From Oceanicola sp. D3 (GTDB lineage Bacteria > Pseudomonadota > Alphaproteobacteria > Rhodobacterales > Rhodobacteraceae): a stretch of 64,000 nt of DNA. The stretch spans positions 2,542,001-2,606,000 of the forward strand of contig NZ_CP040932.1 in NCBI RefSeq assembly GCF_006351965.1, given 5' to 3'. Positions 50,891 to 61,011 of this stretch are shown piece by piece. The first letter of the stretch is position 1, and each line of letters opens with the position of its first letter. Below the pieces are notes generated by a model. That model was not told the DNA's origin. It worked only from the letters and a program-made list of their open reading frames with translations, and searched no databases. The translations under genes and the position numbers were made by a program.

Positions 50891-52543
50891 TCAGAAATAC
50901 CCCTTCTTGGGCGGCGCCCCATGCGGCGCGGGCATCAGCAGCGGCCATGGTGAGCCATCCGAGCCGCGGTCCTGCTTCACGCAGATCAGCGCCGGCTCAT
51001 CCCGCTCGATCGCCGCTTTCACCGCCACCTCCAACGCCTCGGGCGTATCGGCCCGCTCGGCATGCAGGCCAAAGCTTCTGGCCATCGCCACGAAATCCGG
51101 GTTGCCCAGCTCCGCCCCAATCCGGCGCCCCTCAAACTGCGTGTCCTGATCGCGCAGTACATTGCCAAAGGCCCCGTTGTCGAAGACCACGACAACCACG
51201 CCAATGCCATGCTGCGCCGCCGTCGCCATCTCTTGCGCGCCAAACAAAAAGCCGCCGTCTCCGGTTACGCACACCACCGCCTTTTCGGGGTTGGCCACCT
51301 TCACCCCCAGCGCGGTGTTGTAGCCAAAGCCGAGGTTCTCCTGATAGGCGGAGGTCACATATGTCCGCGGCTCGTAGACGGGGAAGGCAAAGCGCGCCGT
51401 GAAACCCACCTGGCTGATCTCTTCCACGAAGAATCCATCGCGCGGCAGCGCCGCGCGGATCGCCTTCAAATGGCCCACCTGCGGCTGGATCTCTTCTATC
51501 TTCGCCTCAGCCGCCTCCCGCGCCGCGCCAATCGCATCGCCCCGGTCCGGCCCCTGCGCCACACGCGCCTCAAGCGCCGCGCAGGCCTCGGCAGCATCGC
51601 CGAGCACAAAGCAATCGGGCTTCAGCCGCACCGCCTCTGTCGGGTCGATATCGATGCGCAGCACCTTCAGCCCCTCGGGCCGCCACTGCCAGCGCATGAA
51701 GGGCAGCTCCAGTCGCGAGCCGATGCCGATTGCAAGGTCGCAATCACGGTAAAGATCGTACCCCGCCACCATGTTCACGGCGAGCGGATCATCCTCGGGG
51801 ATCACCCCCTTGCCGCTGCGATGCGCCACCACCGGCGCGCCCAGCTTGCGGGCAAGGGCAAGCACCTCTGCACCGGCCTCCATCGCGCCGAAGCCGACAA
51901 AGATCATCGGGTTCTGCGCCTCGGCAATCATCTCGGCCGCCTGTGTAATCTGGCCCTCACTCAGGGGCGGCGCTAGCACCTCCTCGCGCTCGAAAGCGCC
52001 ACGCACCGTGCCCTTGGCGGCCATCACATCCCACGGCGCTTCAATCGCCGCAGGCCCACCCCGGCCCCGCGCCATCTCGCCAAAGGCGCGGCCCAGCATC
52101 CGGCCTGTTTCGCTGGCATGCTCCACCCGGCCCGCCCAACGGGTGATGCTGCGCAGCGTGGCCAGCTGGTCGGGCAACTCGTGCAGCTGCCCACGGCCCT
52201 GCCCGATCAGGTGAGAAAAGATGTTGCCGGTCACGCACAGCACCGGCGTGCCCCCGGCGTAGGCGGTAGAGATCGCCGCGCCCGCATTCAGCACCCCCGG
52301 CCCCGGCACCACGGTGAACACCCCGGGCTTACCGGACGAGCGGGCATAACCATAGGCCATGTAACCCGCCCCCTGCTCATGGCGCGTATGAATAAATCGG
52401 ATGCGCCCCGCCTCCCGCGCCAGCGCATCATTGAAGGCATACATATGCGCGCCGGGAATGCCAAAAACCACTTCGGTCCCCGCCTCGGCAAGCCCCGCCG
52501 CCAGCGCCTCGCCCGTGGTCTGTTCCACTTCATTGCCGCTCAT
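50891..52543 (-). CDS. Thiamine-diphosphate-dependent enzyme (acetolactate synthase-like)
   Basis: A 550-aa ThDP enzyme. The pyrimidine domain has the catalytic Glu in RHEQGAGYMAYGYAR. The central domain lies at about 185-330. The PP domain holds the metal/ThDP motif GDGGFLFGAQEMATAAQHGI, ending in DNGAFGN. It resembles the large subunit of acetolactate synthase but stands alone, without ilvH, so it is probably a paralogue such as a benzoylformate-decarboxylase- or oxo-acid-decarboxylase-type enzyme. ATG 52543 follows GGAGGAT. With the CoA-transferase genes downstream it may form an acid-catabolism operon. Confidence 0.85.
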   Translation of the reverse strand: MSGNEVEQTTGEALAAGLAEAGTEVVFGIPGAHMYAFNDALAREAGRIRFIHTRHEQGAGYMAYGYARSSGKPGVFTVVPGPGVLNAGAAISTAYAGGTPVLCVTGNIFSHLIGQGRGQLHELPDQLATLRSITRWAGRVEHASETGRMLGRAFGEMARGRGGPAAIEAPWDVMAAKGTVRGAFEREEVLAPPLSEGQITQAAEMIAEAQNPMIFVGFGAMEAGAEVLALARKLGAPVVAHRSGKGVIPEDDPLAVNMVAGYDLYRDCDLAIGIGSRLELPFMRWQWRPEGLKVLRIDIDPTEAVRLKPDCFVLGDAAEACAALEARVAQGPDRGDAIGAAREAAEAKIEEIQPQVGHLKAIRAALPRDGFFVEEISQVGFTARFAFPVYEPRTYVTSAYQENLGFGYNTALGVKVANPEKAVVCVTGDGGFLFGAQEMATAAQHGIGVVVVVFDNGAFGNVLRDQDTQFEGRRIGAELGNPDFVAMARSFGLHAERADTPEALEVAVKAAIERDEPALICVKQDRGSDGSPWPLLMPAPHGAPPKKGYF

Positions 52544-52782
52544 CTGATCCTCCCCCGTTTATATACTTCACATGTTAATCATATTTTCGAGCACCCCGCA
52601 ATATCCCCGAGGCCTTCCTGCCACACCCCTCACAATCGCGGCAAATCGAGGATTTGCGCCCCAATTTTGTCACATTTGCGGCACCCAATATCCAGACAGA
52701 GGAGGAAAACTCCCACATGAGAGGCAGGAACCATCACGGCGAAACGCTCGTTGGGGTGGTAACAGAGTAAAGGAACAAGGCA

Positions 52783-52938
52783 ATGGCACCGAAGAAATCC
52801 GGCAAGCCGGAGACGAAAACCGAAGAGCGCAGCGCGGTCGATACCCGCCGGCGCGAAACCCCGCGCGACATCTGGGATATTAAGCCCGATGCCGACGTCG
52901 ATGAACGGTTTATCATCACCGACTGGGCCAGCATCTGA
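52783..52938 (+). CDS. Small 51-aa charged protein, not in usual gene calls
   Basis: An ATG at 52783 with AAGGAAC about 8 bases upstream opens a 52-codon frame ending at TGA 52938. The product begins MAPKKSGKPETKTEERSAVD, is very hydrophilic for 30 residues, then has RDIWDIKPDADVDERFIITD and ends WASI. Codon use is like the neighbours. No homologue is recognised. It is divergent from the ThDP-enzyme gene and followed directly by two tandem hairpins, which supports a real transcript. Confidence 0.6.
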   Translation: MAPKKSGKPETKTEERSAVDTRRRETPRDIWDIKPDADVDERFIITDWASI

Positions 52939-52941
52939 CCC

Positions 52942-52979
52942 GCTGACACGATCTGTCAGCAGGGGCGGTCTGCGCCCCT
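52942..52979 (+). terminator. Two adjacent perfect hairpins
   Basis: GCTGACA-CGATC-TGTCAGC (52942-52960) is followed without gap by AGGGGCG-GTCTG-CGCCCCT (52961-52979). Each has a perfect 7-bp stem and a 5-base loop. No T-run follows, so termination would be weak or factor-dependent; they may also stabilise the mRNA of the small gene. Confidence 0.55.
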
Positions 52980-53016
52980 GTATCGCGCTTCTTGAAGGCG
53001 CTACTCTGCGGCCACC

Positions 53017-53352
53017 ATGGCCGAAACACGCACCCCTATCTCTTCCATCCGCAATCTCGGCCCCGCCATGGAGGCCTCCTGCGCCCGCGCGGGCATCCAC
53101 TCCGCCGAAGAACTGGCCGATCTGGGCGCGGATGAAACCTATCGCCGCCTCCTGCAAAACGGCGCACGTCCCCACTTCATCGCCTATTACGTGATCGAAA
53201 TGGGCCTACAGGGCCGCCCGTGGAATGATTGCAAAGGCGTCGAGAAAGAACGCCTGCGCGCCCGGTTTGATGCCATCGTTGCCGAGGCACATGACCCGGG
53301 GCTCTCGGAACTGGAAAAAATGCTCGACAAGATAGGCGTTCGACCGCGCTGA
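53017..53352 (+). CDS. TfoX C-terminal domain protein
   Basis: A 111-aa protein consisting of a TfoX_C domain: ISSIRNLGPAMEASCARAGI, HSAEELADLGADETYRRLL, HFIAYYVIEMGLQGRPWNDC. In gammaproteobacteria this domain is part of TfoX/Sxy, a competence regulator. Stand-alone versions in alphaproteobacteria are uncharacterised and resemble small helix-hairpin-helix DNA-binding proteins. A competence role here is not shown. Confidence 0.85.
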   Translation: MAETRTPISSIRNLGPAMEASCARAGIHSAEELADLGADETYRRLLQNGARPHFIAYYVIEMGLQGRPWNDCKGVEKERLRARFDAIVAEAHDPGLSELEKMLDKIGVRPR

Positions 53353-53411
53353 GCGCGAAAAATAATGTGAACCCCCTTCACATCACGCGCCCGTGACCCC
53401 ACATAAAGAGT

Positions 53412-53822
53412 ATGACCCACCTCACCGGCCCCGCCGTAGACGCCGAAATCGCCGCGCTCCACCGTCTCGCCCGGCGGATGGACGCGCTGTTTCGCATCCC
53501 CGGAACCTCTGTCGATATCGGCCTCGATACCTTCCTCGGGCTCGTCCCCGTGGTCGGCGACGCGCTGGCCGCAGCGCCCGGCGTCTACATCATCGTCAAG
53601 GCCCATCGCCTCGGGGCCAGCCCCGGCGCGCTGGCCTACATGGCGCTCAACACAGCGCTCGACTGGTCCATCGGCTCGATCCCGGTCGTCGGCGATATCT
53701 TCGACGCCGCCTATAATGCCAACATCCGCAACGTCGCTCTGCTGGAAAAGAACCTCGCAAAGCAGGCCGCCCGCGCGCGCGATGTCACTAGCCCAACCCG
53801 CGCTATGCCCCCGTTGAGCTGA
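53412..53822 (+). CDS. DUF4112 membrane-associated protein
   Basis: A 136-aa protein matching DUF4112: LARRMDALFRIPGTSVDIGL, DTFLGLVPVVGDALAAAPG and DWSIGSIPVVGDIFDAAYNA, with repeated hydrophobic-glycine PVVGD hairpins and the conserved NIRNVALLEK end. It is likely a small inner-membrane protein. The function of the family is unknown. It is separated by 59 bases from the TfoX-like gene. Confidence 0.85.
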   Translation: MTHLTGPAVDAEIAALHRLARRMDALFRIPGTSVDIGLDTFLGLVPVVGDALAAAPGVYIIVKAHRLGASPGALAYMALNTALDWSIGSIPVVGDIFDAAYNANIRNVALLEKNLAKQAARARDVTSPTRAMPPLS

Positions 53823-53907
53823 CCAATGCACACGCCCTGTTTACTCAACGGAAGCTATCTCATAGGTTGAGTCCATTATTCACCACTCCAACTTTCAGGA
53901 CCAAATC

Positions 53908-54429
53908 ATGGGCACTCAATTCTCCCCGAGGTATGGGTTTCGGGCCGGTGGCGGCACCGATGAAATCATCCGAGAAACCTGCGGTGGCTGGAATGCCGGG
54001 CGGCTTGTCTATCCCGGCGTTTCCTCCTGCACCACCATCACCTTCCGCGACGGGGCCGGAAACCTCGCCGGCCTGCATCTGGCCATGTCCGACACACTCA
54101 TAATGGCGGGTCGTCTGATCGAGCTGGTGCGCCCGCATCTCGCCGGAGGCGTCACCGCCGTGATCCACGTCGGCCGGATGAGCGACACGCTCGGCGGCTG
54201 GAACACGCAGCCCGGCTACGACTGGCCCGCGCAGGCCGTCACCGTTCGTGGCCTCGTAAACGCCCCGGCTGTGCCAACCTACTACGTCGACACGCCCCAC
54301 GGCGGATACGACGTGCAGGTTGAGCCCGCTGTCGGGGCCGGGTTCGACGTGGCCCTCAAGCCCCAGTCCGGGCATCCGCCGGACTTTACCAACGGCTGGA
54401 TGCCAGTGCCGGTCAACCTCTTGCCCTGA
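53908..54429 (+). CDS. Unknown 173-aa protein with CheD/CNF-deamidase-like pattern
   Basis: The protein contains GVSSCTTITFRDGAGNLAGL followed by HLAM, i.e. Cys41 at the start of a strand and His57 after a glycine turn. This is the pattern of the CheD/CNF1-type glutamine deamidases (SCxxxxxxD-x-G-x-H). Other regions have VTAVIHVGRMSDTLGGWN and a C-terminal beta-rich part. No signal peptide is seen. It could be a deamidase-fold protein, but this is inferred from one motif. A bidirectional terminator follows 22 bases after the stop. Confidence 0.5.
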   Translation: MGTQFSPRYGFRAGGGTDEIIRETCGGWNAGRLVYPGVSSCTTITFRDGAGNLAGLHLAMSDTLIMAGRLIELVRPHLAGGVTAVIHVGRMSDTLGGWNTQPGYDWPAQAVTVRGLVNAPAVPTYYVDTPHGGYDVQVEPAVGAGFDVALKPQSGHPPDFTNGWMPVPVNLLP

Positions 54430-54450
54430 CACCAAAAAACCAAACAAAAA

Positions 54451-54489
54451 AGGCCCCGCGCTATGTTCAGCGCGGGGCCTCTTTTTTTT
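54451..54489. terminator. Bidirectional rho-independent terminator
   Basis: Perfect 12-bp arms AGGCCCCGCGCT (54451-54462) and AGCGCGGGGCCT (54469-54480) surround a 6-base loop. T8 follows at 54482-54489, and an A-rich run precedes, so the stem ends both the 173-aa gene on the plus strand and ndk on the minus strand. Confidence 0.95.
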
Positions 54490-54510
54490 CGGCCTATGCC
54501 CTTTGAAGGC

Positions 54511-54933
54511 TTAGCCCACCAGCTCAAGCCCGGAGAAGAAATAGGCAATCTCTTCCGCCGCGGTCTCGGGCGCATCCGAGCCGTGCACGGAGTTTTCGCC
54601 GACCGACTCGGCAAATTCGGCGCGGATGGTGCCGGGGGCTGCATCGGCGGGGTTGGTCGCGCCCATCACTTCGCGGTTCTTCAGAATGGCGCCTTCGCCT
54701 TCCAGCACCTGCACAACCACCGGCTCGGAAGCCATGAACTCGCAAAGCTCACCGTAGAACGGGCGCTCCTTGTGCACTTCGTAAAACTTGCCAGCCTGCT
54801 CCATCGAGAGCTTGATCCGCTTCTGGGCAACGATCCGCAGACCGGCCTCTTCAAACTTGGCATTGATCTTGCCGGTCAGGTTCCGGCGGGTGGCATCGGG
54901 TTTGATGATAGAAAGGGTGCGTTCGGTGGCCAT
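54511..54933 (-). CDS. ndk: Nucleoside-diphosphate kinase
   Basis: A 140-aa NDK, typical length. [15 protein letters not shown] is the N-terminal motif, [11 protein letters not shown] the Kpn-loop region, [16 protein letters not shown] the phosphate-binding part, and the phosphohistidine lies in [11 protein letters not shown]. It balances NTP pools using ATP. ATG 54933 follows AAGGAGA. The frame remains open far upstream, but that part has no ribosome site and is not coding. Confidence 0.97.
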   Translation of the reverse strand: MATERTLSIIKPDATRRNLTGKINAKFEEAGLRIVAQKRIKLSMEQAGKFYEVHKERPFYGELCEFMASEPVVVQVLEGEGAILKNREVMGATNPADAAPGTIRAEFAESVGENSVHGSDAPETAAEEIAYFFSGLELVG

Positions 54934-55056
54934 GGGGCGTCTCCTTGCTGGCCGGGCGGGCATGCCCGGTCGATAAATCGCGGCTGCGGTAACATGGAGG
55001 CCCCGCTTTTGAAAGCCTCCTTTTGAAAGCTCCGAACTGCGCGCTATCTCCGGCGC

Positions 55057-55752
55057 ATGAACACCGCCCCCCTGCTGATCTTCGGCGCGGGCGCCATCGG
55101 CACCGCCATGGCCCAAGCCGCCTTCGCCCGCCCCGATGCACCGCCCGTCCATGTCGTCACCCGCGGCATGGCGCCAGAGGGCTGCACGCCCCACCAGATC
55201 GACCCCGGCGACGAGGCCGCCCTCGCCACACTCGCCCAGACCCTCCCCGAAATCTCCGGCCTTCTCATCACCACGGGCACCCTGCACACCGCAGGCTATG
55301 CCCCCGAGAAGAGCCTCAAAGCGCTCGATCCCGCCGCAATGGCCGAGATCTACCGCATCAACACGATCCTCCCCGCCACAATCCTCAAGCACTTCCTCCC
55401 CCGCCTGCCCCGCAAGGCCCCCGCCTTCGCCGCCGCCCTCTCCGCCCGCGTCGGCTCGATCTCCGACAACGCGCTTGGCGGCTGGGTCAGCTACCGCGCC
55501 TCCAAGGCAGCCCTGAACCAGGTGATCCGCACCTTCTCTGTCGAACTGGCCCGCACCCACCCCAAAGCCCGCCTCCTCGGCCTGCACCCGGGCACCGTCG
55601 CCACCCCGCTCTCCGCGCCCTACCGCGCCAACGCCCCCCGCGTCTTCACCGCCGCCGAAAGCGCCGCCCACCTCTGGCGCGTGGTCGAAACCACAACACC
55701 CGAGGACTCCGGCAAGCTCTTCGCCTGGGATGGGCAGGAGATCGCCCCGTAG
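55057..55752 (+). CDS. Short-chain dehydrogenase/reductase, CsgA-like
   Basis: A 231-aa SDR. The cofactor motif is [11 protein letters not shown] near the N-terminus, and the catalytic residues are in [20 protein letters not shown] with YRASK intact. [13 protein letters not shown] is the usual Pro-Gly segment. It resembles C-factor-like SDRs (CsgA group), which lack a clear substrate. It is divergent from ndk with 123 bases between the starts and is followed by the ABC-F gene, 74 bases downstream. Confidence 0.87.
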   Translation: MNTAPLLIFGAGAIGTAMAQAAFARPDAPPVHVVTRGMAPEGCTPHQIDPGDEAALATLAQTLPEISGLLITTGTLHTAGYAPEKSLKALDPAAMAEIYRINTILPATILKHFLPRLPRKAPAFAAALSARVGSISDNALGGWVSYRASKAALNQVIRTFSVELARTHPKARLLGLHPGTVATPLSAPYRANAPRVFTAAESAAHLWRVVETTTPEDSGKLFAWDGQEIAP

Positions 55753-55826
55753 GGTGGGCAATCTGCCCACCACCCCGACCGCATCCCCTATTTCCCCCGG
55801 CCTCCAAGCCTGCTACCTCGCCCCCC

Positions 55827-57677
<1,851 letters not shown>

Positions 57678-57754
57678 CTCACCGCCTGAAGGTCTCGCGG
57701 CAACGCCTTGGCAGATAGTCCAAAACCCGCCCGACAACGGAGCAGGTCAAATGA

Positions 57755-57780
57755 AAAAGGGCGCCCGAAGGCGCCCTTTT
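57755..57780. terminator. Bidirectional terminator between abc-f and csp
   Basis: AAAAGGGCGCC (57755-57765) pairs perfectly with GGCGCCCTTTT (57770-57780) over the tetraloop CGAA. The A- and T-runs in the arms provide U-tracts on both strands for the two convergent genes. Confidence 0.93.
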
Positions 57781-57799
57781 CCTAATCCGGTCAGACCGT

Positions 57800-58006
57800 T
57801 CAGGCGAGCTGAAGGTTCGAAGCGGATTCGCGGCCGTCACGGCCGGATTCGATGTCGAAGGTGACTTTCTGATCGTCGGCAAGCGACGTCAGGCCAGCAC
57901 GCTCAACAGCGGAAATGTGGACGAAAACGTCCTTGCCGCCGGATTCGGGTGCAATGAAGCCAAAGCCTTTAGTGGTGTTGAACCATTTCACGGTGCCATT
58001 AGCCAT
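57800..58006 (-). CDS. Cold-shock protein, CspA family
   Basis: A 68-aa nucleic-acid-binding protein with one cold-shock domain: [14 protein letters not shown] (RNP1) and [13 protein letters not shown] (RNP2). It would act as an RNA chaperone. ATG 58006 follows AAGGAGAT. About 200 bases without another gene lie upstream, room for the long 5' leader known for csp mRNAs; no cold-box was recognised there. Confidence 0.97.
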   Translation of the reverse strand: MANGTVKWFNTTKGFGFIAPESGGKDVFVHISAVERAGLTSLADDQKVTFDIESGRDGRESASNLQLA

Positions 58007-58220
58007 CGTGAGATCTCCTTTAGTTTTCAACCTGTTCGCGGAAGTGCAACAGCGTGGCGCGGTCGGCCGGTATCGAAATCGCTGTAGTCCGGTAGGGAAA
58101 GCAGGGGGATCGACGTAGGTAACGTAGCCCGGCCCTTCTGACAGAGTGCAGCGCCCCTGTATATAGCCAAATTCGATCGCCGCAGGTTGAGCAGGCGTCT
58201 TATCGCGCACCCAGTCAACG

Positions 58221-58249
58221 AAAAAGGCCCGCACCAATCGGCGCGGGCC
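58221..58249 (-). terminator. Terminator of the Ala/Glu-rich protein gene
   Basis: On the minus strand a stem formed by 58226-58232 and 58243-58249 (GGCCCGC with GCGGGCC) is followed by five T residues (complement of 58221-58225), about 30 bases after the stop codon. Confidence 0.85.
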
Positions 58250-58279
58250 CTGATGTGTGTGCCGAAGCGTCGATCAGCC

Positions 58280-59230
58280 TCAGAGGCCGAGCGCCTCTTT
58301 CACCTTGCCCAGTGCGCCCGCAAGGGCTTCCGGGTTGTCCTTGGCCGCTTCCACGGCCTTGACCAGCGCGGTTTTCTGGAAGTCACCAAGATCGGAGCCT
58401 TCGATCATCTCGGTCACCTTTTCGAGGTCAAAGCCCTCTGCAGTGAGCGCGGTGAGGTCCATCGCCTCGCCAGCAGCCTCTTCGGTGGCCTCATCAGCGG
58501 TCTCTGCCATCTCCTCGGTGGCAGCTTCCGCACCTTCAGCACTGGCGCTGGCAGCGGCCTCTTCGGTGGCTTCCACCGCTTCGGCAGCTTCGTCCATGGC
58601 CTCGGAGGCCGCTTCCATCGACTCGGAGGCCGCTTCCATTGCTTCGCCCGCAGCTTCGGTGGCGCCTTCGTCGGCAGCCTCAACCGCATCGGCGGCCTGC
58701 TCCATCGCGGCATCGGCGGAGTCGCCCGCAGCTTCCACGGCGGTGGCGGTGTCTTCGACCATCTCTTCAGCGGTCTCAGCACTCGCGTCGGCAGCGGCGT
58801 CGGCCATGCCCTCAGCCGCGTCCATCGCCTCACCGGCAGCTTCTTCGGCGGCCTCGGTCACAGCCTCAGAGGCCTCAACCGTCTCTTCCACAACGGTTTC
58901 GACAGCCTCTTCCACCGCGTTGCCCGCCTCTTCTGCGGCCTCTTCAGTGGCCTCGGCAGCCTCTTCAGCCGGCTCCTCGGTGGCCTCGGCGGCCTCCTCG
59001 GTCTCTTCGGCCATCTCTTCCGTGGCCTCCGCAGCCTCTTCGGTGCTCTCCTCGGTGGCTTCAGCAGCCTCCTCGGTCATCTCTTCGCCCGCAGCTTCGG
59101 CTTCGGTCTCGGCAGACGCAGCCGCTTCGGTGGTTTCGGGGGCGGCTTCCTCATCGGAGCTCGTGGCGTAGATGTATCCGCCAATGGCCAGAGCGGCTAC
59201 AACAACGCCGCCGATCATCTTGTTGTCCAT
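58280..59230 (-). CDS. Membrane-anchored Ala/Glu-rich repeat protein
   Basis: A 316-aa protein. A short N-terminus is followed by one membrane helix (MIGGVVVAALAIGGYIYA). Residues 25-255 are almost only Ala, Glu, Thr, Asp and Ser in irregular EEAAEATEE-type repeats without Pro and with few aromatics. They are strongly acidic and probably form a long helix or coiled coil. The C-terminal 60 residues (LTALTAEGFDLEKVTEMIEG, FQKTALVKAVEAAKDNPEAL) look like a small folded helical domain. ATG 59230 was chosen; the gene is divergent from infC. No family was recognised. Confidence 0.8.
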   Translation of the reverse strand: MDNKMIGGVVVAALAIGGYIYATSSDEEAAPETTEAAASAETEAEAAGEEMTEEAAEATEESTEEAAEATEEMAEETEEAAEATEEPAEEAAEATEEAAEEAGNAVEEAVETVVEETVEASEAVTEAAEEAAGEAMDAAEGMADAAADASAETAEEMVEDTATAVEAAGDSADAAMEQAADAVEAADEGATEAAGEAMEAASESMEAASEAMDEAAEAVEATEEAAASASAEGAEAATEEMAETADEATEEAAGEAMDLTALTAEGFDLEKVTEMIEGSDLGDFQKTALVKAVEAAKDNPEALAGALGKVKEALGL

Positions 59231-59462
59231 AACAATTTTCCTTGTCCCGCAATCGCCTCGCAAGAGGCCCGCCCTACCTTAATCCACCTGACCGGGGAAT
59301 GGAATGCGCGATTGCGGCACTGCGGCAAAGCCAGCGCTGCTCCGCCGCATCGGCCCGGCCCGGCGTCTTATCCCACCGCCACCTCGCAATCCGCTTGAAC
59401 CGCGGTGGCCGCGGGTCTATTTTGCCGCCCATTCGACCCAAGGCTGAAACAGGAGACATCCC

Positions 59463-60008
59463 ATAGCTCGCAGACCCCACAACGCCCCTCCGGTGCGTGA
59501 TACAGGCCCCCGCGTGAACGAGCGCATCACGGCCAGTGAAATCCGGCTCATTGGACACGAAGGACAGAACGTGGGCGTTGTTTCGCCCCAGCGCGCGATG
59601 GAACTCGCCGAACAGGTCGGTCTGGACCTCGTCGAGATTTCCCCCAACGCCACCCCGCCCGTCTGCAAGATCATGGATTTCGGCAAATTCAAGTACGAAA
59701 CCCAGAAGAAAGAGGCCGAGGCGCGCAAGAATCAGAAGGTCATCGAGGTGAAGGAGGTGAAGTTTCGCCCCAACACCGATACCCACGATTATGACGTGAA
59801 GATGCGCAACGTTTTCAAGTTTCTCGGCAATGGCGACAAGGTGAAGGTCACCCTGCGCTTCCGTGGCCGCGAAATGGCGCACCAGGATGTGGGCCGCAGC
59901 CTGCTTCAGCGGGTGGCCGAAGACGTGAAGGACATTGGCAAAGTCGAGTCGATGCCCAAGATGGAAGGCCGCCAGATGGTCATGATGATCAACCCGCTGC
60001 CAAAATAA
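59463..60008 (+). CDS. infC: Translation initiation factor IF-3, probably with AUA start
   Basis: IF-3 with N-domain ([20 protein letters not shown]), linker and C-domain ([30 protein letters not shown]). The family N-terminus, [20 protein letters not shown], lies in frame upstream of the first GTG and begins directly after an ATA at 59463, which has AGGAGA (59451-59456) six bases before it. GTG 59493 has no ribosome site. An unusual start codon is known for infC, where IF-3 represses its own translation by rejecting such codons. The length from ATA is 181 aa. Confidence 0.93.
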   Translation: MARRPHNAPPVRDTGPRVNERITASEIRLIGHEGQNVGVVSPQRAMELAEQVGLDLVEISPNATPPVCKIMDFGKFKYETQKKEAEARKNQKVIEVKEVKFRPNTDTHDYDVKMRNVFKFLGNGDKVKVTLRFRGREMAHQDVGRSLLQRVAEDVKDIGKVESMPKMEGRQMVMMINPLPK

Positions 60009-60043
60009 GCCCGGCTCCACCGGACCATCAGCAAGATGACGAC

Positions 60044-60067
60044 AGGGCGGCGCAGGCCGCCCTTTTT
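60044..60067 (+). terminator. Terminator of infC
   Basis: AGGGCGGC (60044-60051) and GCCGCCCT (60056-60063) form a perfect 8-bp stem over GCAG, followed by TTTT, 36 bases after the infC stop. Confidence 0.93.
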
Positions 60068-60177
60068 CATGCCCGGCTCACCCATTTCTCACACCGCGCC
60101 CACCGGCCAGTCGCTATTCTGGGTCCATTCAGCCGCTCACAGGCGGCGCTGCCCATTTCAGCACGAAAGCCGGTTTC

Positions 60178-61011
60178 ATGGCGCTCACAGTTGCATTGAT
60201 CAAGGCAAGGCTGGCCAGCGCCAGCTTCATGGAGAGCGATGACGAGGCCCGCAGCCTTGTCACCTCCGCCTCCACCGCCGACCTTGCCGGGCTAGAGGCC
60301 GAGGGCGCCCTGCGGCTCTACAACGCCCTCGCCGGGGGCTATCGCTCCGCCGAAGATCAGCATGCAATCACCCTCCTGCTCACCTTCACCCCCTTCTCGC
60401 CCCCGGTCAGCCCGCCCGACGAGGCCGTGGCAGCCGTGCGCGCCGCGGTGCCCACCAGCCAGGCCAACCAGACCCACCTGAAAGGCGACATGGTCACCCG
60501 CCTCTACGCCGCCGAGAAGTCGCGCCTCAGCCTGCTGGAACGCGCCGGGATTGATGGCGAAACCATCGGGCGCGGCCAGCTTGGCGGCACTGCCTTTGCC
60601 GATGTCACCAAGGAATTCGCCGCCGCCTGGGTGGCCTGGGTCGAGAAGGTGGCAGTCGGCAAGCGGCTCAAAAAGGGCCTTGTAACCCTCGGCGCAAAGT
60701 TCGATCCCAATTGTCACACGGTGAAGCCGCGCGATACCTATGGCTGGGTCATCAATGACAAGGACTTGGAAGATTTCGTGGTCTCCGCCTATCTCGCCCT
60801 CTGCATCAAACGCAGCGAAAAGCCGGGCCGCACCGCGCTGGATGCCGTGCGCTTCGGCGTTGCCCGCTACCACGGTGCCCTGCCCAGCATGATCAAGGCG
60901 CAGGCTGGCATGTCCAACCCCGACAAGCTGCTCTGGACGAAGGTCGCCGCCGCCCTGCCCGCGCTCGGCAAGGCAGATGTGGTGACCTATGTGGGCGAAG
61001 TCGTCAAATGA
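60178..61011 (+). CDS. Unknown 277-aa protein, possibly lysozyme-like
   Basis: A soluble, helical protein without signal peptide. Residues about 105-140 read LYAAEKSRLSLLERAGIDGE followed by TIGRGQLGGTAF. A Glu some nine residues before G-x-G-Q-L resembles the active-site region of lysozyme or transglycosylase folds. The C-terminal half includes FVVSAYLALCIKRSEKPGRT and RFGVARYHGALPSMIKAQA, again as in lysozyme-like muramidases. It is joined by a 4-base overlap to a membrane-anchored protein. A secreted lytic effector with its partner is one reading; no homologue is recognised. Confidence 0.5.
   Translation: MALTVALIKARLASASFMESDDEARSLVTSASTADLAGLEAEGALRLYNALAGGYRSAEDQHAITLLLTFTPFSPPVSPPDEAVAAVRAAVPTSQANQTHLKGDMVTRLYAAEKSRLSLLERAGIDGETIGRGQLGGTAFADVTKEFAAAWVAWVEKVAVGKRLKKGLVTLGAKFDPNCHTVKPRDTYGWVINDKDLEDFVVSAYLALCIKRSEKPGRTALDAVRFGVARYHGALPSMIKAQAGMSNPDKLLWTKVAAALPALGKADVVTYVGEVVK

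Noticed and set aside
54934-55773. Upstream extension of the ndk frame (open to 55773)
   Set aside because: The NDK N-terminus and AAGGAGA ribosome site are at 54933; the upstream part is antisense to an SDR gene and is Gly/Ala-rich shadow sequence.
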